DNA of 64,000 bases from Quillaja saponaria (Eukaryota > Streptophyta > Magnoliopsida > Fabales > Quillajaceae), in the NCBI GenBank assembly GCA_029379385.1, contig CM055618.1, positions 4,412,134 through 4,476,133 of the forward strand, given 5' to 3'. Positions within the stretch are counted from its first letter, which is position 1; the number at the start of each line of letters is the position of its first letter. Below are positions 49,200 to 59,996 of this stretch, piece after piece. Both the position numbers and the translations under genes were made by a program. The notes under the pieces were generated by a model, which made no database searches, was not told the DNA's origin, and saw only the letters and a program-made list of their open reading frames with translations.

Positions 49200-49902
49200 G
49201 GAAAAGCCTTCCCAACAAATTATTCCTCAGACTTCAGGATCTTCTAGTAAAAAGTCTGCTAAGATAGATTCAATCATGATGAAGCCTCCACCAGAAGTCA
49301 ATCTATTAACTAGATTTGGACTAAATAGTTCTGCCCTTATATGTGTAAGGGACACTAGACTTATATGTTATAAGTGTGGAAAACTAAGTCATTTCCAAAA
49401 TAAATGCAATGTTAAAAAGAAAATAAATGCACTTCAAATTGATGAAGGATTAAAGAAATCCTTATGTCAAATATTAATAGAAGACTCTAACGAAGAAAAG
49501 GAACAATTGAATGCTTTTATAATAGAACAGTATAAATCAGATTTGAGTCTAGAAGAGTTAGAAAATGAATATAACTCTGAGTCAGAACAGTTTGAAAAAT
49601 CAAAATGTTGTTCTCATAATGATTGTGATGAATGTATTCTAAAAACTATAGGATTAAACAACCTTAGTATAAATGTCTTGTCAAAAGAGGAAAGTCTAAT
49701 TTTAAACTTAATTGATAAAATTTCAGACCTTGAAGAAAGAAGAATACAGTTAGAAAACTATATTCAAATGTCTAATAAGGGTAAAAATTCGGTAATAAAA
49801 GTAAGTACAAAATATGATTCTTATTCCTTTAAAAATATAATTGAAAGAGTAAAAACTGTTAACTCTTCATCAAAAAAACTAACTATTGCTTATTTAAAAT
49901 AA
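49200..49902 (+). pseudogene. Pararetrovirus CCHC/linker frame, copy 2
   Basis: The open frame formally begins at 49099, but its first ~33 codons are antisense to copy 1, so only 49200 onward is viral sense. It includes a CCHC knuckle (CYKCGKLSHFQNKC), a Glu-rich linker, a Cys-rich stretch (CCSHNDCDECILK) and a coiled-coil-like tail ending at a stop at 49900. The Gly before the His of the knuckle is replaced by Ser. This is the best preserved version of the region in the window. Confidence 0.75.
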
Positions 49903-50052
49903 AAAATTATTGAAATAAAGGAAGAAGTAAGAACTCTAAAACAAAGAGTCTCTAATCTTAAAGAGTCGGATGAAGACTAGTTCCAAGATCTCCTATGGGA
50001 ATCTTCAAAAGAAACAAAAAATCCAGAACCTAAAAACAAAAGAAAAGGTATA

Positions 50053-50391
50053 ATGATTCAAAAACCTGAAGAAGGAACTATAAACATCCTAAATGATCCA
50101 CAAGGATGGATTTGTGCTGTAGACTTAGTCATAGCACAAAAATGGTTTACTAAAATAACCATAATTGTGAATAATGAATTCAGTTTTCAGTCTGTTGCCT
50201 TAATAGATTCAGGAGCAAATCTAAATTGTATTAATGAAGGATTGGTTCCATCCAAGTACTTTAAGAAAACTACACAGATACTCCATGCTGCAGATGGAAA
50301 TCATTTAATTATAGACTACAAATTGTCTAATGCGACAGTCTTAATAACAAGGTTTATTTTCCTATACCTTTTGTTTTGGTTAAAGGCTTAG
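50053..50391 (+). pseudogene. Pararetrovirus aspartic protease, copy 2
   Basis: It carries ALIDSGANLNCINEG, the active-site D-S-G. A frameshift near 50345-50390 moves the protease end (VILGNYFLHMLFP) into the next frame, which continues into RT. Confidence 0.75.
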
Positions 50392-51257
50392 CCCAGGAAG
50401 TGATTCTAGGAAACTATTTTCTACACATGTTATTCCCTATTTCTAAAATAGACGAATCAGGGGTAGAAACTATAATAAAGGGTAGACAAATTAAATTTGA
50501 ATTTGTTGAAGAACCGCGAATGCATGAAATCAATCTTATGAAAGATATAATTAAAAGAAAAGAAAATTTTCTTATGTCTCTAAAAGAAGAGGTAGAATAC
50601 AAAAGGATTGAGCAACAATTGAAATATCCTAAGCTACAAGAGGAAATTAACAAATTTCAGCATAAAATTGAACAAACCATATGTGCTGAAATACCTAATG
50701 CCTTTTGGAATAGAAAACAACATATAATAGAATTGCCTTATGAACCTGATTTCTCGAAAAAGCAAATGCTTACTAAGGCTAGGCCAATAACTAGGGGTCC
50801 TAGGCACTTAGAAATTTGTAAGGTAGAAATTGAAGAATTACTAAAAAAGGGATTAATTAGAAATAGCTACAGTCCCTGGAGTTGCCCAGCATTTTATGTA
50901 GAAAATGCAGCTGAAGTAGAAAAATGAGTCCCAAGGCTAGTAATTAATTACAAACTTTTGAATAAAGCTTTAAGATGGATTAGGTATCCAATTCCTACTA
51001 AAAAGGATTTGTTAAACAGACTTTAGGTTGCCAAGATATTTTTCAAATTCGATATGAAATCAGGATATTGGAAAATTCAAATAGCTGAGCAGGATAGGTA
51101 CAAAATTGCCTTTACTGTACCTTTTGGGCATTATGAATGGAATGTTATGCCATTTGGATTAAAAAATGCCCCATCTGAATTTCAAAATATTATGAATGAC
51201 ATCTTTAATTCTTATCATGAATTCATAATTGTTTATATTGATGATGTTTTAGTATTT
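50392..51257 (+). pseudogene. Pararetrovirus reverse transcriptase, copy 2, truncated
   Basis: The first piece (to 50927) has the RT leader and the start of the fingers (RGPRHLEICKVEIEELLKKG). An in-frame TGA closes it at 50925-50927, and another stop lies near 51025. The second piece (51054 on) has KSGYWKIQIAEQDRYKIAFT, PFGLKNAPSEF and YIDDVLVF, after which foreign sequence begins. Palm motifs C is present, but thumb and RNase H are lost. Confidence 0.8.
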
Positions 51258-51484
51258 GCCTTCCAACCAATGGCCATTCTTCCTTGTTGCAACATCGGTC
51301 TGTGTTACTACATCACTAGTCCTCGTTACTCCATCATCAGTCATTGATGCTCGACCTATTCACCTAACTTTCCCATATGATGAATCGTTGAGAATCCTAC
51401 TAAGTTATATGAACATCCCACAAGGTACATCGGTCTTCTTGGCTCCCTTCTTCTTACTACCTTTCCTACAAATTGAGCTTTACA
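51257..51484 (+). repeat. Right copy of the direct repeat, non-LTR part
   Basis: It matches 43120-43367. Its first bases follow RT coding sequence with a shared TTT at the junction. The function of the ~230 bp is unknown. Confidence 0.85.
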
Positions 51485-51865
51485 TGTTAGGCTTGTGTCT
51501 TAAATTGTAAAGAAAAAGGAAATATCAATATTTAGTGCTATTAGCATATGGTGTATAAGTCAATGAAGGTTAGGTTTTTTGGCAGGTTGGTGTTGCCAAC
51601 ATATTATAAATAGCAATAGAAGAGGTAGAGAAAAGTTGTAGTCACAAAGTAGAGTGTGTACTATTTATTGCGAGATTTTTTGTGTGAGAAAGGGTTATTG
51701 GTTGTAATTATGATTTAGGTTATGAGAGAGAGATTTATTGTAATCTCCTTTGATTGATATGAAATTTGTTTGTCTTCTTTACTCGTGGTTTTTCTCTCAA
51801 TTGGAAGATTTTTCATGTTAAATATTATGTGTTATTTCTTTGATTGCCTATAACTTTACTGTGCA
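51485..51865 (+). mobile_element. Copia 5' LTR
   Basis: TGTTAGGCTTGTGTC at the start and GTGCA at the end; 381 bp. It contains TATAAATAGCAATAGAAGAGG (51604) as promoter and TTTTTCTCTCAATTG near 51789. It pairs with 53389-53776. The primer site after it has decayed beyond recognition. Confidence 0.8.
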
Positions 51866-51910
51866 GTAGGGTTTTACCCTGAAGGTTTGATTTATGAGTA
51901 GTAGTCTGTA

Positions 51911-53011
51911 ATGACAAAATTTGCAGGCACAAAATTTGAGGTGGAGTTCTTTGGTGGGAAGAACAATTTCAATCTTTGGCAAAATACTGTGAAGGATGCC
52001 CTTGTCCAACAAGGATTGCATAAGGTCTTGCACGTTAAGAAGCTGAAGAAGATGAATAATGATGATTGGGAAGAGATGGTGATAAAGGTTGTAAGTACAA
52101 TTCGTCTGGCTCTTGCTTTGGAGTTAAAGTATAGTGTTCTGAATGAAAATTCTCCATTAGAATTAAGGAAAAAGCTGCAAAAAATTATATGTTGAAATCT
52201 CTCACAAATTAACTATATTTGAAAAAAGAATTATATCAGTTGAAGATGGAGGAAAGTACAAATATCCAATATCATCTAAATATTTTCAATAAGTTTACTA
52301 CTCAATTGTTAAGTGTAGAAGTTAAAATAGAAGAGGAAGACAAAGCTTTGTTGCTGTTACCATCTCTCCCATCATTATATGAAAATTTGGTGATTACATT
52401 GTTGATAGGGAAGGGAGATGTTGAGGGTGGAAGAAGTTACTATAATTTTACTAGAGAGTGAAAATTTCAAGAAGCCTAGTAGTAATTATGAAGGTGGAGT
52501 TTATATATCGTGGCAGGAGTGCATCACGTGGAATAAAATATGATAGAGAAAAATATAGACCAATGGTGGATCACAGAGATAAGGAGTGTTACTATTATCA
52601 TAAGATGGGGCACATAAGGAGTATTATTATTGTCTTAAGATGGAGCACATCCAATTTTATTGCAAGAAAATGAAGAATGATATGAAAGAATTTAAGAAGA
52701 AAAATGAGAAGTCTGAGGGAACTATCTCATTTATTGAGGAGGAGGATTCAATTGATGGTGATACTCTTATAGTTAGAGAATGTAAGAATTCTTTGAATGA
52801 TTTATGGATTTTAAATTGTGGATGCTCTTTTCATATTTATTCGAATAGAAGTTGGTTTGATACTTGTAGACAATATGGAGGAATTGTTACATTGGCCAAC
52901 GATGATGAGTTAGAAGTTATTGTTATTGGCAATGTAAAAGTTAAGATGTACGATGGTAGTATTAAGACTTTGTGTGATGTAAGATACATTCTAAGCTTGG
53001 AAGAAATTTAA
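51911..53011 (+). pseudogene. Copia gag and protease start, frame-broken; IN, RT and RNase H deleted
   Basis: Gag opens at 51911 with KFEVEFFGGKNNFNLWQ, the standard Copia gag N-terminus (UBN2/DUF4219-like). It breaks near 52190, resumes at 52219 (YHLNIFNKFTTQLLSVEV), and breaks again near 52460. A damaged knuckle follows at 52595-52675, where an 18-bp-like repeat (GTATTATTATTGTCTTAAGATGG) suggests a local duplication. The protease start (DLWILNCGCSFHIYSNRSWF) has Asn where the catalytic Asp of D-S-G belongs. After 53011 only about 380 bp remain before the 3' LTR, so integrase, RT and RNase H are missing. Confidence 0.85.
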
Positions 53012-53388
53012 TTTAATTTCTTTGGGTTTGTAGATTCTCTTGGTTATAGGTACTTTGCAGAAGGTAGAGTTATGAAAGTTAGTAGAAGTTCTCTGGTGAT
53101 GATTAAAGGAGAGAAATATAGTTGAAATTTATAGAAGTTGAACAAAAGTACAATGAGAAGAAACAATCATGTGGAGTCTAGAAAGAAGTTAAAGCAATGT
53201 GGAGCGTGGAAGTTCAGCCAAGAAAGAAGTTTCTTTTGCTGAAAAGTTGATTGAAGGTTTTTCTACTGACAAGTTTAATTATAAGTTGGACTTCATTGGA
53301 GTTTGTAACTACTAAGTTGTGACGGTGGAGGCGACAATAGAAATTGGAGTACCTTCATGTTTAATGCAATTTAAGACATGTTGAAGAT

Positions 53389-53776
53389 TGTTGAGCTTGT
53401 GTTTTAAATTGTAAAGAAAAAGAAATATTAGTTTTTGATGCTATTAGGCTTATGATGTATTAGTCCATTGGGGTTAGGTTTTTTGGTAAGTTAGTGTTGC
53501 CAACATATTTATAAATAGTAGTAGAAGAGGCAGAGAAAGTGTGTAGCCACAAAGTAGAGTGTGTGCTATTTATTGTGATATTTTTTTTTTTGTGAGAAGA
53601 GTTATTGATTGTAATTGGGATACAGGTTATGAGAGAGAGATTTATTGTCATCTCCTTTGTTTAATAGTGAAATTTATTTGTTACCTTTGCTCGCAGTTTT
53701 TCTCTCAATTGTAGGGTTTTCCACGTTAAATATTGTGAGTTATTTCTTTGGTTGCCTGAAACTTTATGGAAGTGCA
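53389..53776 (+). mobile_element. Copia 3' LTR
   Basis: It opens TGTTGAGCTTGTGTT after a GAAGATTG tract and ends AGTGCA; 388 bp. It differs from the 5' LTR by many substitutions and small indels, so the insertion is old. No clear target duplication is found (TTACA before the 5' LTR, ATATT after the 3' LTR). Confidence 0.8.
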
Positions 53777-55639
53777 ATATTGACACAATCACTCTATTTT
53801 GTTGGATACTTGGATCAATTAATTCTAGATGGCTTTGCTAATATATGTGAATTGGGTTTCTTAAGTATAATTGTTGTTTCTTTATTTCATGGTTTTCTTG
53901 GACGGTTTACTTGATATTCTTCTTTCTTTGATTTGATGAGTGAGTCACTATTGTTAAGTCGAGAAGTGTATAGGCTTACAGTCTTAGTGTTTTAGGTTTT
54001 TGGATGTCTAGGGGTGGGCTCATGTCAAGCTCAGGATGAGGTTAACCTGTAAAAGGACGAGGCCAAAGGTAATGGTGAGTCCTCAAAAATCCTCCAAATA
54101 CTAAGTCAGAGCTATTTAGAGAAAGAAAGTGGCTGAAAGTAATAAATACAATCTGTAAAAAATGTACCTTTCAATGGTTGATTACCACATGTCATGTAGT
54201 AGTGGAAATGTAATTCATGTGATTTGGTACATGTGGCATAAGAGGATTGGCAGAGGGATAATCCCCTACTAATACTAGTCACCTGAAAAATGAGCTCATG
54301 ATGCGAACTCTTAAGCTCATAACTTGTCATTTATGTACTCTTTTTTTTTTTCCTCTAATGCTACCTTTTGCTTTATGTGTAAGTGTCATTGTTTTTTTTT
54401 TTTTTTGTTTTTTTTGGTCAAGATGACTTAATTTTGGGTTGGGTAAAAATCTTACAGCAGTCAGGTCAGGTCAACTGCCATGTTTCCTGCAATAGACAAT
54501 TGGGGAAAATCAAGGGAATATTAAAAATGCATCAAAGAATTTGGGGAGACTTGTGCCTTGTGTGTTTTATAAAGAAAGGCATTGAAGCCTTGTCTAAACC
54601 TAAGTTGGAGATTTGAGTATCTACTCTGGCTCGGTGCTATAGTTTTAGAGTCGGATGAAAAGTAATCTCCAAATTGTATTTTTTCATCGTAGGCACAATT
54701 TCTTTCCTTTGTTTTCTTCCTATTTTTGCAACTGCTTAAACAATTCCCTAGTCATGTATATGGATGAATTGGATTTTGAGAATAGGTCAGACCATATGAC
54801 TAGTTTGTAATCTTCTTCCTCTACATTTCTACCTTTATGAGCAATTGGACCAAGGTAGAGAAAATTGGAAAAGGGGGTAAAAAACTTTAGGGTTTTTCTT
54901 AGGGACGAAAAGGGGAATCAAAAAAATGATGGAAATGGTGAAGTGAACGACTAAGAGTGATGATTTTAGGGAAAAAGAAATGTCTGGTGGAATTGCTAAT
55001 GAGGGTGAGGGTTCTATAAAAGGTGGGGAGGCTAGCCCTGATTCTTCCAATGGATGATTAGGAAGACTCAGAAGAGGATTTAAGGACATAACAGTTGTGG
55101 ATGAAGTTGTCCCAAGTTGAGTGAAGACTTTTTACTTTAAGGCTAACAATTTAGGGATTTCGTCTGAAAAGGCTAGACGGGTTGAGATTGATAACTCTTG
55201 GAAATAGACTTATACATGTCCTTTTGATCATATAATTTGGGTATGCTTTTGAATTTTAGTTGAACTTTGTTTAGTTTAGTTAAATTCCTATTTGAGTTCT
55301 TATCGTACTAGGATGTTGAATCCTAGAAGATTTTAGCTCGGATTTAGGTATTTAATAAGAGTTCTAAAATATATTAACTTAGTTGATGTATTTTGAAGGT
55401 TTAACGCTTAAAAAGGAGTCCCATTGGAATGGAAGAGAATCTGAGCTCAAAATCACAAAACATGCAAAATAGCATGTTGCTGCTAGAAGCCTCAACACTA
55501 AGGCTCCCAGAGAGTGAGTGCTAAGGTGCTAGTATTGCTGAATTTTGCCTAATTTCATTGATTTTTAGCGTTGCAATGATATGGAAACTAGAGCCACAAC
55601 ACTGGCCTGATTTCTAGTCCAAATTGAAGTGAAGTTCAT
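53777..55639. other. Unassigned region after the Copia element
   Basis: No protein is recognised. A poly-T run lies at 54389-54405. The frames 53645-53914, 54383-54616 and 55089-54835 look like chance. The part at 54840-55200 is purine-rich with Gly/Glu codons in one frame but is full of stops. Confidence 0.35.
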
Positions 55640-56110
55640 CGATTTTAAAGCCCTATTTCTAGTCCAAATTTATACTTAGCCTTGATAGAAATAGCACTTG
55701 ATTAACTTCATATATGTCGATTGTTGAAATTGAATTATATATAGGATAGAAATATACATATATGCCTTGTATAGCCAATTTAGGTCTAATTTTAATGAGT
55801 TTGTCTGAGTCTAATTCATATAGGAATATAGAAGGTTAATAATTAGTTGTCATAACTAAACAATACAAAATAATAATACTACAAGTGTTGAGGGAATTCT
55901 AAATCTTTATCCATTGAGTTCTCTTGTTTAATTTGTCATTAATTATGTTTAATAGAATTTACATTTTTAATTTGTTGTTTGAATAAAATTAGGATTGTGT
56001 TACTTTTAGTACTTAGCTAAATATTAGTTAATTTCCTTGTGGGATCAACACTTTACTTTGTTTTATATTATTTGTTAACGTTACGTGCACTTGCGTCAAT
56101 AAAATCAACA
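55640..56110 (+). repeat. Ty3/Gypsy-type LTR end, plus sense
   Basis: TTAATTTCCTTGTGGGATCAACACTTTACT near 56028, followed by a GTGCACTTGCG tract and AATCAACA, is the typical closing part of LTRs in Athila/Tat-like elements. A related end in opposite orientation lies at 59506-59640. Confidence 0.5.
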
Positions 56111-57290
56111 AAATGAGACCATACAATTCAGTGCTCGAGAGGTGGTACTTATAAACAACTAAGGGTGGACTCAGATTTCCCCTACACCTATTTTTGGTAA
56201 AAGTGTAAAACGTATATGGTGTCTGTCCAGCTTAGCTAACACCCAATAGGGGACTAGATTTGTGGTAGGATTTATAAGTCTTTGTTCTCTGTGTTTAGGC
56301 ATTTATTTTCAATGAAAACCATGAAGGGGGGATGAACTGACCCAAGGTGAATATCTGAATAGATGTAAGCATTACTTCTGTCTTCTTTTTTATTTATGAA
56401 TTTTCGACATTTGATAATTTACCGAGCAAGTAACTTATCAAAATTTGCTTATTTTGCAAACATGGAGGGGTTGAAGAGAAATCTACTTTGGATGAGCTTC
56501 TGAAAATCCAAAATGAGAAGAAGAGGAAAAACATTGAGGGTGCTAAGAGTAAAAATGTTGAAGGTTGGAAGTCAAAGAAGCTGAGGAAGAAGAAATCTCT
56601 CGATGTTCATATAGATTTGATGGACCTAGATCTTGATTCTCCAGTCCAAGAAGATAATCAAGAAGGGAACCTTGTGTCCCCTATAAGAGTTGTTCCCCCT
56701 TCAAGTTTGGTGCCTACTATCCTATGTGGTGGAGGAGCTATATGGTACGGCAGAGAGGTTATTAGGATACCATTCTGATAGTGGTGTGGTTTAAGGAGAA
56801 AGGAGAGTCCGAAATTATAAAAATACCCCCACCGATCCATTAAAAATATGTTAAACTTCCACCTAATCCTCCACTTTCTAATATTTTAATGTTTAAATCA
56901 ACTTGTTATCCTTAGGTGTATAAATTTACATGCATGTACATGTAATCTCTTTGTTTAGCATGAAAAAAGTAATGTTGTATAATTATATATACTTTTCTAG
57001 TCTACACATATATTTATTTATTCTATTTTCTTATCCATTCTAATTTAAATTCTCCCTCCATTCCTTTCTCCAAGATATTTCCATGTCACATCACATATCA
57101 AGTATATGCATGCAATATTTATTATTTATTATGCTATTCTTACTTATAAAAATACCAATTAAATATTACCATTAAAATTTATTTAAGTTTAAGTGAACTT
57201 GTCAATTTAGTCTAGAAGCAAGTAATTAATTACTAACACAAATACATATTAAGTAGGTAAAGTAAATATTATATAGGGGATATTACACTA
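56111..57290. other. Unassigned, with one Lys-rich frame
   Basis: An open frame at 56488-56778 encodes a Lys/Glu-rich N-terminal half (KIQNEKKRKNIEGAK) and an acidic middle (IDLMDLDLDSPVQ). It may be a remnant of a retrotransposon-associated ORF after the LTR end, but I do not recognise it. The rest is AT-rich. Confidence 0.35.
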
Positions 57291-58430
57291 TCTATGTATG
57301 GAGGTATGTGAGTGCACAATAAGATATCTATCACTCTAAGTAATTATCAATGTAATACTTTATTCAACAAGAGATTGAAGACACTAATGTACAGATGATG
57401 AAATGCAATGAAGGCAGCCTTGGAAAAACTTCTTGTATACTTGTGACTTATTTTAGGGAATTTTGTATGAGTCTTGCATTCAGTCCTTAATTCTTGATGT
57501 AAAAGAGATAAAATGTTCCATGTTATCTAGTTAAGACATAACTCAGAAAGTCCCTGGCTAGGGTAGTGTGAAACTAGATTAGATAATTTAGGTTTCATCA
57601 CATGAATTGTGGCTTATAGATAGATACATTAGATTAAACAATTCAAGATTTGACATTAATCCATACTCTAAGTTTAATCAAGAACATTGAATGATGGAGA
57701 GATTGAATTGTATGGTAACTAACAACAGAAGGTTCACATGTATATTAATATTATCTAGGTAGTCATCATATGCTGCTAGTCATCAATCTTGACTTGTAGG
57801 GAACCAGAGAATTAAATAATTCTCATTAAGGGTAATTCAAAAAGTAGTGTCAATTCAAATTAATTAGATAAGGATATAATTGAAAAGTACATTAAGTTAA
57901 TGTGGCCTACTACCAGTTTAATATGAACGTAAAGGGTCACATACAAAAGGATGTAAGTTGATTAAGAAAAGTTTTGGCTTCCATGTAATTGCAAACAAAT
58001 TGTATTTGAAATTTAAAATAGGATTAAGTTAGAATTTTCCTACTTTGACTAAAATTCTAAAAGATAAAATTTGATCTTACCACCTAGAGTTCAATTATAT
58101 CCTATTTAAGTGAGATTAAACCTCAGACGTATTATGGCGTAATAATTATTCAAAATACTACAGAGAGCCAAAGTTCTCTATATTAGAGAATTTTGGCAAG
58201 AGAACTTTGGCAAACTGAATGTTTATGAGAACGTAAGAATAATCTCAACAATTATGCTAGCATACAAGAAGATTTTTGGCAGTCACATCGAAACTTTGGA
58301 TCAGTTATTCATGTGCATACACTTAAAGGTTGTACATCCTGTGTAACTTGTGTATCAAACTATGATTGTCTTAATTGCTTTAAGAGGTTATTTTATATTT
58401 ATCAGATTAATAGAAAAATATATTGGTTCA
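57291..58430 (+). repeat. Possible LTR or promoter-bearing repeat relic
   Basis: CCTATTTAAGTGAGATTAAACCTCAG near 58099 resembles the promoter part of a plant LTR. Downstream, CCAAAGTTCTCT (58168-58179) and AGAGAACTTTGG (58199-58210) form a perfect inverted repeat. No primer site follows and no second copy is present, so the call is weak. Confidence 0.3.
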
Positions 58431-58770
58431 CAAACAATGCATTACAAGAAAAGTATGTGTCTGTACAATGCAGGCATAGAAAGTCATGTTACAAATGCAA
58501 AAACATATATGTGTCTGCACACAGATGCAGATAAGTAGATACAGCAAGACAAGAATTAAATAATATTTTTTGTATTTGTGCAGATGTAGAATTTATCTGC
58601 ATTTGCAAAGTAGACGCAATAACTTGAAGCCAATAATTGAGTGCCACGTATCAAAGTCTAGTCTTCAGATGTTGACATACAATTGCATTTTTGAGCATAC
58701 ACAAATTTTTTAATAATTTTTTATGTTTTGTTTGCGTCTGCATAATGCTGATAATTACATTACTGATGTA
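58431..58770. mobile_element. Possible MITE with TCTGCA-type repeats
   Basis: Several related pieces occur in both orientations: GTGTCTGCACACAGATGCAG (58511), TTATCTGCATTTGCAAAGTA (58593) and TTGCGTCTGCATAATGC (58731). They give a self-complementary layout over about 250-300 bp without coding capacity. Confidence 0.3.
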
Positions 58771-59116
58771 AATAATTAGAATAATTTAATTATTTTATTT
58801 TATTTTTAATTTTATACTTGTAAATACCTGCTTCAAAGGAATTTTTATATTTAAATCTGAATTTTATATAAAGATGAAAAATATTATACAAAAATAATAG
58901 TAACAATATTATTTACAATAATAAATATAAAAATCTGCTTTATCTCCAAATCTTAAGTTTTCATCAGCATGTTCGTCAACTTTACTTAGGTGTGAAGGCC
59001 TAGATATAGAATGTGGACACATGAAATTATCAAAATAAATATGTTACTATTATTCTATACTTGAATTAATATGCAACTCTAATTAATTAACTTGGACAAA
59101 TTAAACAAATTTTTTA

Positions 59117-59505
59117 AAGTTTTTACTTTGAAACTCAAAATTTGACCTACTATTCTAACTGTTGAACCAAATGAATTTCCGCTTCTTCCTAAACTTCTTA
59201 TTCATCCCTACGGTTGTGCCGCAACCTATAATCCTAAAAAGATTAGTAATTGACCATTTTACCTTAAGAACCAAAACTTGGCAAGTTTTTTCATTGAAAT
59301 TAAAAATTTGTCATAATATCCTAGCTGTTGAGCTAAATGGAATTCTGTTTCTTCTTATACTTTCTATTCATCCCCAAGGTCATGCCAATACTTTTGGAAT
59401 CCGATACGAACTAGTATTTGACCATTTTGTCTCCCAAAATCAAGTTTTCAAAGTTTTCCCTTAAAACTCAAAGTTTAGCCTAATATCCTAATCATAGATC
59501 AAATA
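59117..59505. repeat. Diverged tandem repeat, 166-168 bp period, 2.3 copies
   Basis: The units start AAGTTTTTACTTTGAAACTC (59117), AAGTTTTTTCATTGAAATTA (59283) and AAGTTTTCCCTTAAAACTCA (59451). Each continues with AAATTTG, then CCTA-TAT-CTA and GTTGAxCxAAATG. Later pieces (TTGACCATTTT at 59249 and 59419) are also in register. The frame 59162-59464 is produced by the repeat. Confidence 0.75.
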
Positions 59506-59996
59506 AATTTATGTTGTGTAAAATACTGCACAATCGCACATTTCGTCTTAATAAGTAATAAAGGGAAAGTAAAGTATCGTTCCCACAAGGAATTAATTCT
59601 ATCAAAGCTAAAGTACTAAAATTTACCAATTCCAACTTTCTCTAGATGACTGGAAAATTTGAAATTGTTAACTACTGATTAAATAAAGAAAGTAAATAAA
59701 ACAATTAAACTTGAGAATGTAAGGAGAAAACCTAGGATTATAATTTTCCTCACACTTCACTTGACTTGCCTTTATCCTATCATGCTTAGTTACGATATTA
59801 TGTTATTAACCCCGGTTCTAAGTTAGTTATAAGTATCTTTCAAGTTGCTTAAAATTTATACCTTAGTTAATCAATCACTATATTTCTATGAGAATTGAGC
59901 TAAGCAAAGTTCAATAAAAATAAATAAATAAAAAACCTAAATTGGCCACACAAGATATATAAGTATGTGTCATCCTATTTATAAAATAAACTCAAC
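59506..59996 (-). repeat. Ty3/Gypsy-type LTR end, minus sense
   Basis: The minus strand reads ATTCCTTGTGGGAACGATACTTTACT near 59600, then ends in a TTTTACACAACA-type terminus near 59511. Its sense agrees with the pol fragment at 62.6-64 kb, so it may be that element's 3' LTR, interrupted by LTR copy M. Confidence 0.5.

Larger units (their letters stand above)
49200..51256 (+). mobile_element. Endogenous pararetrovirus copy 2, plus strand, partial
   Basis: It is joined head to head with copy 1 at about 49199. It starts in sequence not matched in copy 1 (49200-49355), then runs parallel to copy 1 from the zinc knuckle to the RT motif YIDDVLVF, where it is cut by the 510-bp repeat at 51257. Coat protein, RNase H and leader are missing. 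Confidence 0.85.

Noticed and set aside
56488..56778. Lys-rich 96-codon frame as a host gene
   Set aside because: No recognised domain, no intron or promoter evidence, and repeat surroundings.
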